Part shown: piece by piece, positions 33,853 through 40,895 of the stretch | How the letters are laid out: each line of letters opens with the position of its first letter | Numbering within the stretch: position 1 is the first letter of the stretch | DNA from: an uncultured Lachnospiraceae bacterium | GTDB taxonomy: Bacteria; Bacillota; Clostridia; Lachnospirales; Lachnospiraceae | Assembly (NCBI GenBank): GCA_934402515.1 | Contig: CAKRTZ010000018.1 | Coordinates: 1 to 42,383, forward strand | Reading direction: 5' to 3' | Length of the DNA stretch: 42,383 nt | The notes under the pieces: model-generated | The model's input: only the letters and a program-made list of their open reading frames with translations | The model's database searches: none | What the model was told of the DNA's origin: nothing | Program-made: the position numbers and the translations under genes

Positions 33853-34581
33853 CTATTCGTCCCAGTTATGGTAAACTGCCTGTACATCGTCATCCTCATC
33901 CAGTAAATCCAGAGTACGCTGTAAATTCTTGATGGCAGTCTCATCGGTAAGTGTCACGTAATTCTGAGGAATCATGGTAATCTCTGCGGAAACCATAGGG
34001 ATTTTTGCCTCCTCCAGCGCTTTACATACCCCTTCAAAAGCATCGGGATCGGTAAGGATTTCAAAGCTGTCATCCTCTTCGTTGAAATCATCTGCGCCGG
34101 CATCCAGCGCAACCATCATCAGATCATCTGCATCCATATCGCACTCTTCTTTATCAATGATGATCTGTCCCTTTTTATCAAACATATAGGACACACATCC
34201 CTGGGTTCCAATACTTCCCTGTCCTTTGGTAAATGCACTGCGGACATTTGCGGCGGTACGGTTGGAGTTATCGGTCAGGGTATCTACGATAATAGCGATT
34301 CCATTAGGTCCATATCCTTCATAGGTAGCATATTTGTATACCACGTTGCCGTTATCTCCGGCAGCCTTTTTGATACCGCGCTCGATGGTATCGTTTGGCA
34401 TATTGTTGGCTTTTGCCTTGGTAATCACCTGTGCCAGTTTAAAGTTGTTGGCAGGATCAGGGCCGCCCTCTTTTACGGCTACAGCAATCTCACGTCCGAT
34501 AATGGTAAAAATTTTACCCTTTGCAGCGTCGTTTTTCTCTTTCTTATGTTTGATGTTTGCAAATTTTGAATGTCCTGACAT
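33853..34581 (-). CDS. yebC: YebC/PmpR-family protein
   Basis: A 242-residue YebC-family protein beginning with the invariant MSGHSKFANIKHKKEKNDAA and continuing GREIAVAVKEGGPDPANNFKL. The family includes DNA-binding regulators and, for some members, factors that help ribosomes through difficult peptide sequences such as polyproline. Which subgroup this one belongs to cannot be decided by eye. It lies four bases downstream of the CNNM/CBS gene and 13 upstream of metY, in one operon. Confidence 0.95.
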   Translation of the reverse strand: MSGHSKFANIKHKKEKNDAAKGKIFTIIGREIAVAVKEGGPDPANNFKLAQVITKAKANNMPNDTIERGIKKAAGDNGNVVYKYATYEGYGPNGIAIIVDTLTDNSNRTAANVRSAFTKGQGSIGTQGCVSYMFDKKGQIIIDKEECDMDADDLMMVALDAGADDFNEEDDSFEILTDPDAFEGVCKALEEAKIPMVSAEITMIPQNYVTLTDETAIKNLQRTLDLLDEDDDVQAVYHNWDE

Positions 34582-34585
34582 TTGC

Positions 34586-35878
34586 TTATTCTCCTTTATT
34601 CTCTGTTTCTTTTTCTTTTTGTTTTGTAACCAGAACAGACTGTATCATTTTGTTGGCGACGGAGAGAATTTTAAAATTATATCCGTCCACTGTGATATCA
34701 AACTGTTCGCCCTCATCGGGAATCTTATCCATTTTTGAGATCAGAAATCCGTTCAGTGTCTCAAACTCTTCCTCATTAAAATGAATGCCAAATCGTTCTT
34801 CTAACTCCTCCAACGGGGTCAGACCATCGATCACATACTCATTGTTTCCCTTCTCCTTAATATAGGACTCTTCTTTGTCGTACTCATCCTGAATATTACC
34901 TACGATCTCCTCCAGAATATCCTCCATGGTAAGAAGCCCGGTGGTCTGGCCATATTCATCCAGAGCAATTGCCATCCACACTTTTTCCGACTGCATGCTG
35001 CGGAACAGATCTCCTACCTTTCTCGTCTCCGGAATGAAGAAAGGCTCCCGCAGCAATCCTTTTACCTTACGGATGGGCAAATCCAGTAACTCATTCTGGT
35101 CATGGATCCGCATGGCATCCTTCAGATGCAGAATACCGATGATATGATCCAGGGATTCCTCATACACCGGGAAACGGCTGTTGTTGGCGGTCAGCAGATA
35201 ATCAATCGCATCGCGAAAGTGCATATCGCCGTCCAGTGCATCAATCTGACCGCGGTGAATCATAATATCCTGGGCTTCCTTATCGCCAAACTCAATGATA
35301 TTGGTAATCATCTCTGCCTCACTGGCTTCGATAACCCCTTGCTCATGTCCTTCATTGACCATATCCAGGATCTCTTCTTCCGTCAAATCATCTGTCTGTG
35401 GATTTTCCTTAATATGAAGCACCCATAACAGGAACTTTCCTACATAAATCACCAGCAGATAAAAGGGAGCGGTTACCCTCCAAAGTATGTATACCGGATT
35501 GATCAGGCGATACGCCCATCGTTCCGGATTCCGCAACGCCAGACTACTGGGAATGTAAAAACTGATTGCCGCAAGAATTAACACCCCTGCAATCAAAAGC
35601 AGGTAATATCCCTGTCTGACAAATATGATTGCCCAGGCACAATCTCCTATGCTCAAAAGCAATCGAATTGCCACAATCAATTCCACCGGTTTCTCCAGAA
35701 TCTTGTGAAGCCTGTGGGTTTTCCGGTCTTTCCCCTTTTCCTCTTCCAGCCGTTTCTCAATGTCCTGTAAGGACAATCCCTGCAGGGCAGCCTCAAAACC
35801 GATCAATAAAAAGTTTATAATCAGAAGAATGATAAATACAAGTATTGCGATACTGACAGTGGGCCCACCATCATCCAT
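34586..35878 (-). CDS. CNNM/CorC-family CBS-domain membrane protein
   Basis: A 430-residue protein. An N-terminal CNNM/DUF21 membrane domain (about residues 1-165, three to four helices) is followed by a pair of CBS domains (about 190-320) with IMIHRGQIDALDGD, SRFPVYEES and GLLTMEDILEEIVG. A C-terminal CorC/HlyC transporter-associated domain (about 340-420, YVIDGLTPLEELEERFGI) completes the family order. Such proteins are implicated in magnesium or cobalt homeostasis. The ATG at 35878 has AAGGAG and a strong promoter upstream. A further in-frame ATG at 35920 would lie just downstream of the -10 box. Confidence 0.9.
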   Translation of the reverse strand: MDDGGPTVSIAILVFIILLIINFLLIGFEAALQGLSLQDIEKRLEEEKGKDRKTHRLHKILEKPVELIVAIRLLLSIGDCAWAIIFVRQGYYLLLIAGVLILAAISFYIPSSLALRNPERWAYRLINPVYILWRVTAPFYLLVIYVGKFLLWVLHIKENPQTDDLTEEEILDMVNEGHEQGVIEASEAEMITNIIEFGDKEAQDIMIHRGQIDALDGDMHFRDAIDYLLTANNSRFPVYEESLDHIIGILHLKDAMRIHDQNELLDLPIRKVKGLLREPFFIPETRKVGDLFRSMQSEKVWMAIALDEYGQTTGLLTMEDILEEIVGNIQDEYDKEESYIKEKGNNEYVIDGLTPLEELEERFGIHFNEEEFETLNGFLISKMDKIPDEGEQFDITVDGYNFKILSVANKMIQSVLVTKQKEKETENKGE

Positions 35879-35925
35879 AGTTTTCCATCTCCTTTTTACC
35901 TTTAAGCCATAAAATAACAAATTAA

Positions 35926-35954
35926 ACTATAACATTTATTGAATCGGCCGTCAA
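35926..35954 (-). promoter_or_regulatory. Sigma-A promoter for the CNNM-yebC-metY operon
   Basis: Minus strand: TTGACG, 17-base spacer, TATAGT, about 45 bases before the chosen ATG. Confidence 0.8.
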
Positions 35955-35965
35955 GATTTCCTCTG

Positions 35966-36307
35966 TTATGTAGAAAGTTCCAGACTGATCTTTAACGCAT
36001 GATTTACCCTGTTCATAATCTGTGAATCTAAATGGCACACTTTATCCTTTAAACGTTTCTTGTCTATGGTGCGCAGCTGCTCCAGCAAAATTACAGAATC
36101 CTTCACAATCTCACATTCGTTAGTATCTAACAAAATATGGGTGGGCAGATTAGCTTTATTTAATCGTGAGGTAATTGCCGCACAGATTACCGTAGGACTG
36201 TGACGATTTCCCACATCATTCTGAATGATCAGCACCGGTCGGATTCCCCCTTGTTCTGATCCGATCACAGGCCGCAGGTCAGCATAATAGATATCTCCTC
36301 TTCGCAT
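35966..36307 (-). CDS. mazF: MazF/PemK-family endoribonuclease toxin without antitoxin
   Basis: A 113-residue MazF-type mRNA interferase. It begins MRRGDIYYADLRPVIGSEQG, with the catalytic pair visible as R23 in GGIRPVLIIQND and T46 in AAITSR, matching R25 and T48 of Bacillus MazF. It should cut single-stranded mRNA at a short sequence. In Bacillus the order is alr-antitoxin-mazF, but here only 83 bases separate alr from mazF and no antitoxin gene is present. The ATG at 36307 (GGAAGG six bases upstream) is better than an in-frame start at 36352. That ribosome binding site is inside a strong hairpin. Confidence 0.93.
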   Translation of the reverse strand: MRRGDIYYADLRPVIGSEQGGIRPVLIIQNDVGNRHSPTVICAAITSRLNKANLPTHILLDTNECEIVKDSVILLEQLRTIDKKRLKDKVCHLDSQIMNRVNHALKISLELST

Positions 36308-36311
36308 AAAA

Positions 36312-36365
36312 AACCTTCCTTTCCAGAGAATCTTTATGTCAAGTATTCCCACGGAAAGAAAGGTT
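36312..36365 (-). promoter_or_regulatory. Terminator-like hairpin masking the mazF ribosome binding site
   Basis: Minus strand: AACCTTTCTTTCC (36365-36353) pairs with GGAAAGGAAGGTT (36324-36312) over 13 positions with one G-U pair and a 28-base loop, followed by TTTT directly before the mazF ATG. The 3' arm contains the GGAAGG Shine-Dalgarno. It can stop transcription after alr and block mazF translation. Confidence 0.75.
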
Positions 36366-36390
36366 CATACGTTTTCCCACTTATCTAATT

Positions 36391-37578
36391 TTAAAACCAG
36401 TCTCTGGTTTCCACAATCTCACCTTTTTCCAGATAAACCCTTGGAATCCGTTTACCGATGTCACAGGCAAGCTCATAATTAAACCGCCCGGACAAGTCAC
36501 CCAATTTCTCCATGGTAATCTGTTCTTCCCCGTCTCTTCCAATCAGGGTAACCAACGCTCCTTCCTTTGCTTCCGGAATCCGCGTCACATCCACCATAAA
36601 CTGGTCCATACAGACTCTGCCCAGAATTGGTGCTTTTTTTCCATTGATCAAAACATAGCCTTTATTGGAAAGTCCTCTGGGGTATCCGTCCCCATAGCCC
36701 ACCGGTATGGTGGCAATCCGCATGGGCTTCTCCACCGTATAGGTGCCACCGTAACTGACTGCATTTCCGGGCTCTACTTCCTTTATATAGGAAATATGCG
36801 TATACCAGGAAAGAGCCGGCGTCAGCTTCACAATGTCCTGCCGCACCTCATCCGATGGCCATAAACCGTAAAGAGTAATTCCTGCACGCACCATATCCAT
36901 ATTGGCATCTCTCATTTCCACAATGCCTGCAGAGTTGGAGCAATGCTGAATGGGAATCCGAACCCCCAGTTTCTCCTGAATCTCCTTACAGAAGTTCTGA
37001 AATTTTACCAGCTGCTGTTTTGCTGCCGTTTTATCTGTTTCATCTGCTCTGGCAAAGTGGGTAAAAATACCCTCTACAGTAATCCCAGGTGTCTCCAAGG
37101 CCTTTTGTACAAACGCAAGTCCCGTCTCATCCGGGCGGATACCGATCCGGTTCATACCGGTATCTACTTTAATATGTACAGGAAGCGTCTTCCCCATTCT
37201 CGCCGCAGTCTCTCCCAGGGCACTCAAAGCATCATAGCGAAACACAGCCGGCCGGATCTGCTCCTCCACCAGTTTCTCATAGCAATATGGGAAAGTATAT
37301 CCCAGAATGAGAATCGGTTTCTTGATTCCGGCTCTTCGCAAAAGCCCTGCCTCCTCCGGTGTTGCCACAGCATATCCAAACACGAAATCCAGATTTTCCA
37401 GCTGTCTGGCTATGGGTATCGCTCCATGTCCGTAACCATCCGTTTTTATGACTCCCATCATCTTAGTCTGTTCTGCAAGATTGGCCTTCATATGACGCAT
37501 ATTGGACACGATTGCATCCAGATTTACTGTCACATAGCCCCGGGCGTACCTCTCCAGTTCCTGCGATTCTGTTTCCAT
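36391..37578 (-). CDS. alr: Alanine racemase
   Basis: A 395-residue PLP enzyme that makes D-alanine for peptidoglycan and spore components. The PLP lysine motif MMGVIKTDGYGHGA (about residues 40-53) is intact, with MNRIGIRP (about 143-150) and the C-terminal tyrosine region PGNAVSYGGTY (about 262-272). CMDQFMVDVT and the closing KRIPRVY are also as expected. It lies 12 bases downstream of the NUDIX gene and upstream of mazF, in one operon that begins at 38515. Confidence 0.96.
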   Translation of the reverse strand: METESQELERYARGYVTVNLDAIVSNMRHMKANLAEQTKMMGVIKTDGYGHGAIPIARQLENLDFVFGYAVATPEEAGLLRRAGIKKPILILGYTFPYCYEKLVEEQIRPAVFRYDALSALGETAARMGKTLPVHIKVDTGMNRIGIRPDETGLAFVQKALETPGITVEGIFTHFARADETDKTAAKQQLVKFQNFCKEIQEKLGVRIPIQHCSNSAGIVEMRDANMDMVRAGITLYGLWPSDEVRQDIVKLTPALSWYTHISYIKEVEPGNAVSYGGTYTVEKPMRIATIPVGYGDGYPRGLSNKGYVLINGKKAPILGRVCMDQFMVDVTRIPEAKEGALVTLIGRDGEEQITMEKLGDLSGRFNYELACDIGKRIPRVYLEKGEIVETRDWF

Positions 37579-37590
37579 AGAAGCCTCCGT

Positions 37591-38235
37591 CTACTCTTCG
37601 CTTTTCCACAAATCTGTTGCGAAGTATATTAATGCTGCCCATGTATAAACAGAATAAAAGATTCCGTTTTTATCGCAGCCATTCTTCAATAATTCTTTTG
37701 CCCGATTCTTATCGATGAACTCAAAACCGTCAAACCGCTCTGCACCCACGGCCCCCTCCTGAGTCAATCCCTTTAAATCATGCAGTACCACACACACCAG
37801 AGCATTGCTCTCATCTGTCATTCCCGGTGTGCTGAACAGCAGATGATTTACTGCTTTCACAGTGTCCTTCTCTGTAGGCTTTAATCCGGTTTCCTCTTCC
37901 AGTTCCCGGACTGCTGCCGTAAGAACCGGGTCTCCTTCCCCACAATCCTCCGGATCAATGAGTCCCGCAGGAGGGCTTAACAAATACTGTCCCACCGGAT
38001 AACGGTATTCATAGGACATGAGGAGTTTTGCCTCCTCTCCCGGCTTATCCAGAATCACAATACAGGTCACCGCATCCGGAAGCATCGCCTTAAATTCTTC
38101 TTCGGATTTTGCTGCCACCACATGTTCCAAATCCCGGCGGGTGGCATTATAATAATGGGTTCCCGCTTCCTTCTGCAAATCAAACACCCGCAGATATTTG
38201 GAATCAAAAACCTGTTCCATATCTTCTCGTTTCAT
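37591..38235 (-). CDS. NUDIX hydrolase, ADP-ribose-pyrophosphatase-like
   Basis: A 214-residue NUDIX hydrolase. The catalytic Nudix box is AAVRELEEETGL (about residues 111-122), preceded by the substrate-binding SPPAGLIDPED (about 87-97). Between the glycine and the REXXEE core is an extra loop (CGEGDPVL) not found in the shortest members. The resemblance is to ADP-ribose pyrophosphatases, but the substrate is not certain. I use ATG 38235. A GTG at 38241 and an ATG at 38220 are alternatives. Confidence 0.85.
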   Translation of the reverse strand: MKREDMEQVFDSKYLRVFDLQKEAGTHYYNATRRDLEHVVAAKSEEEFKAMLPDAVTCIVILDKPGEEAKLLMSYEYRYPVGQYLLSPPAGLIDPEDCGEGDPVLTAAVRELEEETGLKPTEKDTVKAVNHLLFSTPGMTDESNALVCVVLHDLKGLTQEGAVGAERFDGFEFIDKNRAKELLKNGCDKNGIFYSVYTWAALIYFATDLWKSEE

Positions 38236-38242
38236 TTTCACT

Positions 38243-38515
38243 CTATCCTAATTTAATGTAGCGGGGACGCTCCATCTTTTCACTGGGTTTTCTGTTCTGT
38301 TTTTTGGAATAACGGTTCACACAATCTGCCACAAGGGGAATGTAGGCCGCCAGCAATAAGATAACACTGCCAATTGCCACCTTCTTTTTATGTTCCCTGG
38401 GTACAGTCAGGCCGGCTAATACACCAAGAACACCCAGACACATTTTCACTAACGCCATCATCCTGGAATCACAGTTTTTGATATAATCGTTGATAAATGC
38501 AATGAAATTTCTCAT
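38243..38515 (-). CDS. Small membrane protein of unknown function
   Basis: A 90-residue protein with two membrane helices (about residues 20-38 and 45-64), joined by a short basic loop (REHKKK) and followed by a basic tail. I do not recognise the family. It is the first gene of an operon with the NUDIX gene, alr and mazF: its stop is seven bases before the NUDIX ATG. The ATG has AAGGAAGG some distance upstream. Confidence 0.65.
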   Translation of the reverse strand: MRNFIAFINDYIKNCDSRMMALVKMCLGVLGVLAGLTVPREHKKKVAIGSVILLLAAYIPLVADCVNRYSKKQNRKPSEKMERPRYIKLG

Positions 38516-38535
38516 ACAAAGAACCCTTCCTTTCC

Positions 38536-38550
38536 GTGATCAACTATCAC
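38536..38550. promoter_or_regulatory. Inverted repeat downstream of the -10 box, possible operator
   Basis: GTGAT-N5-ATCAC, a perfect 5-bp palindrome, lies just after the predicted -10 of the alr operon promoter. It could be a repressor site. The evidence is weak. Confidence 0.3.
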
Positions 38551-38554
38551 TTAA

Positions 38555-39310
38555 CTATATTATACATGATGTGCCTCTCCTTGAAAAGGATAAAGGCAGT
38601 TCCAATCCATAGACCTGCATTCGTTCCTCATCTAAGAGCACCTGATCCGGCGTTCCGTCTGCCACAATTTTCCCGTCGGATAATACCAGAATTCTGTCAC
38701 AGGTATCATATAAGAAGTCCAGATCATGGGATGCAATTACCTGTGCCACCGGCAATTCCTCAAGAATATGAATAAGATTTCTGCGATTCTGGGGATCCAG
38801 GGCAACCGAGGGTTCATCCATCAATAGCACTTCAGGCTCCATGGAAAGCACGGTTGCGATAGCCGCAAGCTTTTTTTCTCCACCGGAAAGCCGGTAAATC
38901 TGGCGATCCTTTTTTTCTTCCATATGGACTGCCCGTAAGGCGTCCATTGTCCGCTTCTCCACTTCCTCCGGAGATCGTCCGTAATTGCGGGGGGCAAAGG
39001 CCACATCCTCATACACCGTATTCATAAAAAGCTGGCTGTCGGAATCTTGAAATACATAAGCTGCCTTCTCCCGAACCAGAGGATAGTTCCGGGGCTCCAC
39101 CAGGATTCCATCCACGGTAATCCGTCCTTCATAATGATCAAGAAGTCCTACAATCAGCTTAAGCAATGTGGATTTTCCCACACCATTGGCTCCTGCCAGA
39201 CCAATCTTCTCTCCCTCCTGTATCCGGAAAGAAATTCCTTTCAACACATCTTTGGAATACTTCGTCTTCACTTTATCATAACAATAACTAACATTTTCAA
39301 AGGAAATCAT
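38555..39310 (-). CDS. cbiO: ECF/CbiO-type ABC transporter ATPase
   Basis: A 251-residue ABC ATPase of the energy-coupling-factor class. Walker A is GANGVGKST (about residues 40-48), the Q-loop is VFQDSDSQLF (about 86-95), the signature is LSGGEKKLAAIA (about 142-153) and Walker B is LLMDEPSVALDP (about 162-173). It follows the CbiQ gene with 11 bases between, so they form one transporter module. With larB just upstream, nickel or cobalt is the likely cargo, but other ECF substrates cannot be excluded. Confidence 0.9.
   Translation of the reverse strand: MISFENVSYCYDKVKTKYSKDVLKGISFRIQEGEKIGLAGANGVGKSTLLKLIVGLLDHYEGRITVDGILVEPRNYPLVREKAAYVFQDSDSQLFMNTVYEDVAFAPRNYGRSPEEVEKRTMDALRAVHMEEKKDRQIYRLSGGEKKLAAIATVLSMEPEVLLMDEPSVALDPQNRRNLIHILEELPVAQVIASHDLDFLYDTCDRILVLSDGKIVADGTPDQVLLDEERMQVYGLELPLSFSRRGTSCII
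38559..38587 (-). promoter_or_regulatory. Promoter of the small membrane protein-NUDIX-alr-mazF operon
   Basis: Minus strand: TTTTCA, 17-base spacer, perfect TATAAT. The -35 and spacer lie within the last codons of cbiO. Confidence 0.6.
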
Positions 39311-39321
39311 TTCATACCTGT

Positions 39322-40122
39322 CTATCTACTAAATAAATGAATAAACACCTGTATGTTTCCGAAACGCAGGCACAGAAACACCAATACCCAAATGACCACA
39401 AAGCATACCGAAGATATCTTCCCATAGTTCTTTCCCTGTAAGGTAAAAGTGGCCTGAAATCCCCGGAGTTTCATACTCCCATATACATTTTCTGCCCGGT
39501 CCATGCTGCGCAGCAGCAGTTGCCCTAGCATAGAACCCCATACTTTATAATGAACACCTTTTTGTCGGGGTGCCCGAAGAGAATAAGCCTGACTCATTCG
39601 TTCCACTTCCTTCATAAACACGATCACATATCTGTCGATCAACAGTAAAACCGTAATCAGTTCCTTGGGAAGATGTAACACCTGCAATGCATAACAGATT
39701 TCTTCCATGGAAGTGGAAAGAATTAAAACCGCAGAAGCACACAAGGCATAACTCCCTTTTAGCGCCAGCGTCGCAAAGGATACCACTCCTCCGGTCACCG
39801 TAATCCGTCCCATTGTAAAAAGCGGTGTGGTATCTAAAAAAGGATTCACTGCTCCCACAAGTCCTACCATCAGGAAAAGAGGCCCTGCTTTCTTCCAGAT
39901 CCTATGAAAATTCAAACCATGGAGACTCATCACTATGATGAGATAAACTGCCATGGGCAGAAGTCCTGCCAGGTCGTATTTATCAAAAGAAACAACAGTC
40001 AAAATATAAATGACGGTTACCAGCACCTTCGCAAGAGGGTGAAACCCGGAAAGCCAGCCTTCCCTCCCTGCCATCATATCCACACGATGCAGTTCGTGGA
40101 TCTTTGTGTTGATCTCACTCAT
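39322..40122 (-). CDS. cbiQ: ECF/CbiQ-type transporter transmembrane component
   Basis: A 266-residue membrane protein with five to six helices and the T-component coupling motifs. These include MEEVERMSQAYSLRAPRQKG (about residues 176-195) and RSMDRAENVYGSMKLRGF (about 208-225), with the Ala-Arg-Gly pattern that contacts the ATPases. CbiQ proteins link two ATPases to a substrate-binding S component. The ATG at 40122 has CAGGAG upstream and overlaps the end of larB by eight bases. The upstream in-frame ATG at 40197 would be entirely inside larB. No S component gene (CbiM/N or similar) is in the window. Confidence 0.88.
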   Translation of the reverse strand: MSEINTKIHELHRVDMMAGREGWLSGFHPLAKVLVTVIYILTVVSFDKYDLAGLLPMAVYLIIVMSLHGLNFHRIWKKAGPLFLMVGLVGAVNPFLDTTPLFTMGRITVTGGVVSFATLALKGSYALCASAVLILSTSMEEICYALQVLHLPKELITVLLLIDRYVIVFMKEVERMSQAYSLRAPRQKGVHYKVWGSMLGQLLLRSMDRAENVYGSMKLRGFQATFTLQGKNYGKISSVCFVVIWVLVFLCLRFGNIQVFIHLFSR

Positions 40123-40882
40123 GAGACTGCTCCTGTTCAGGGCTCTGGCAGGCCAGCCTGTTGATCTGTGTTGCCATATACCCTGCCCCGTAACCATTAT
40201 CTATATTGACTACTGCAATTCCGTTTGCACAGGAATTAATCATGGTCAGCAAGGCAGAAAGCCCATGCATGCTGGCACCGTATCCTACCGAGGTAGGAAC
40301 TGCAATCACCGGTTTATCCACCAGACCACCAATAACACTGGCAAGTGCCCCCTCCATTCCGGCCACCGCCACCACGCAGTTGGCACTCTGAATCGTTTCC
40401 AATCTGGCCAGCAGACGATGCAGACCACTCACACCCACATCATAAATACGTTCCACATGGGTGCCAAAATATTCCGCGGTCTGGGCCGCCTCCTCCGCTA
40501 CGGAGATATCCGCCGTTCCCGCCGTACACACAACGATATTACCAATATGATCCTTTTCCTTTTCAATCTTCAAAATGTGAGAATTGGGATCATAGACTAC
40601 CTGGGGAAACCGTTTCCGGATCAGTTCATACTGCGCCTGGCTTGCCCGGGTGCCAAATACTTCTCCGTCTGATTCATATAACCGTTCATAAATGGCCAGC
40701 AAATGCTCATCTGCCTTACCGCTGCAGAATACCACCTCTGCAAACCCGCTGCGTAGTTTTCTATGCATATCCAGCTTGGCAAAACCCATTTCCTCAAAAG
40801 GTGCCCGACGGAAATAACCTTCCGCCTCCTCCACTGTCATGGTTCCGTTTTTTACCTGTTCTAAAACATCCCTTGTGTCCAT
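40115..40882 (-). CDS. larB: Nickel-pincer cofactor biosynthesis protein LarB
   Basis: A 255-residue LarB-family protein (PurE-related). It carboxylates nicotinic acid adenine dinucleotide at the start of nickel-pincer nucleotide synthesis, the cofactor of lactate racemase and related enzymes. The family blocks CSGKADEHLLAIYERL (about residues 54-69), TAGTADISVAEEAAQTA (about 120-136), VAGMEGALASVIGGLVDKPV (about 174-193) and the final AVPTSVGYGASMHGLSALLTMINSC region are clear. larC, larE and larA are not in the window. It is coupled to cbiQ and 13 bases downstream of the transglutaminase gene. Confidence 0.92.
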   Translation of the reverse strand: MDTRDVLEQVKNGTMTVEEAEGYFRRAPFEEMGFAKLDMHRKLRSGFAEVVFCSGKADEHLLAIYERLYESDGEVFGTRASQAQYELIRKRFPQVVYDPNSHILKIEKEKDHIGNIVVCTAGTADISVAEEAAQTAEYFGTHVERIYDVGVSGLHRLLARLETIQSANCVVAVAGMEGALASVIGGLVDKPVIAVPTSVGYGASMHGLSALLTMINSCANGIAVVNIDNGYGAGYMATQINRLACQSPEQEQSHE

Positions 40883-40895
40883 TTCTTCTGTCCTC

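Noticed and set aside
36943..37632. 229-codon plus-strand frame antisense to alr
   Set aside because: It is a shadow of a complete alanine racemase gene and has no family features.
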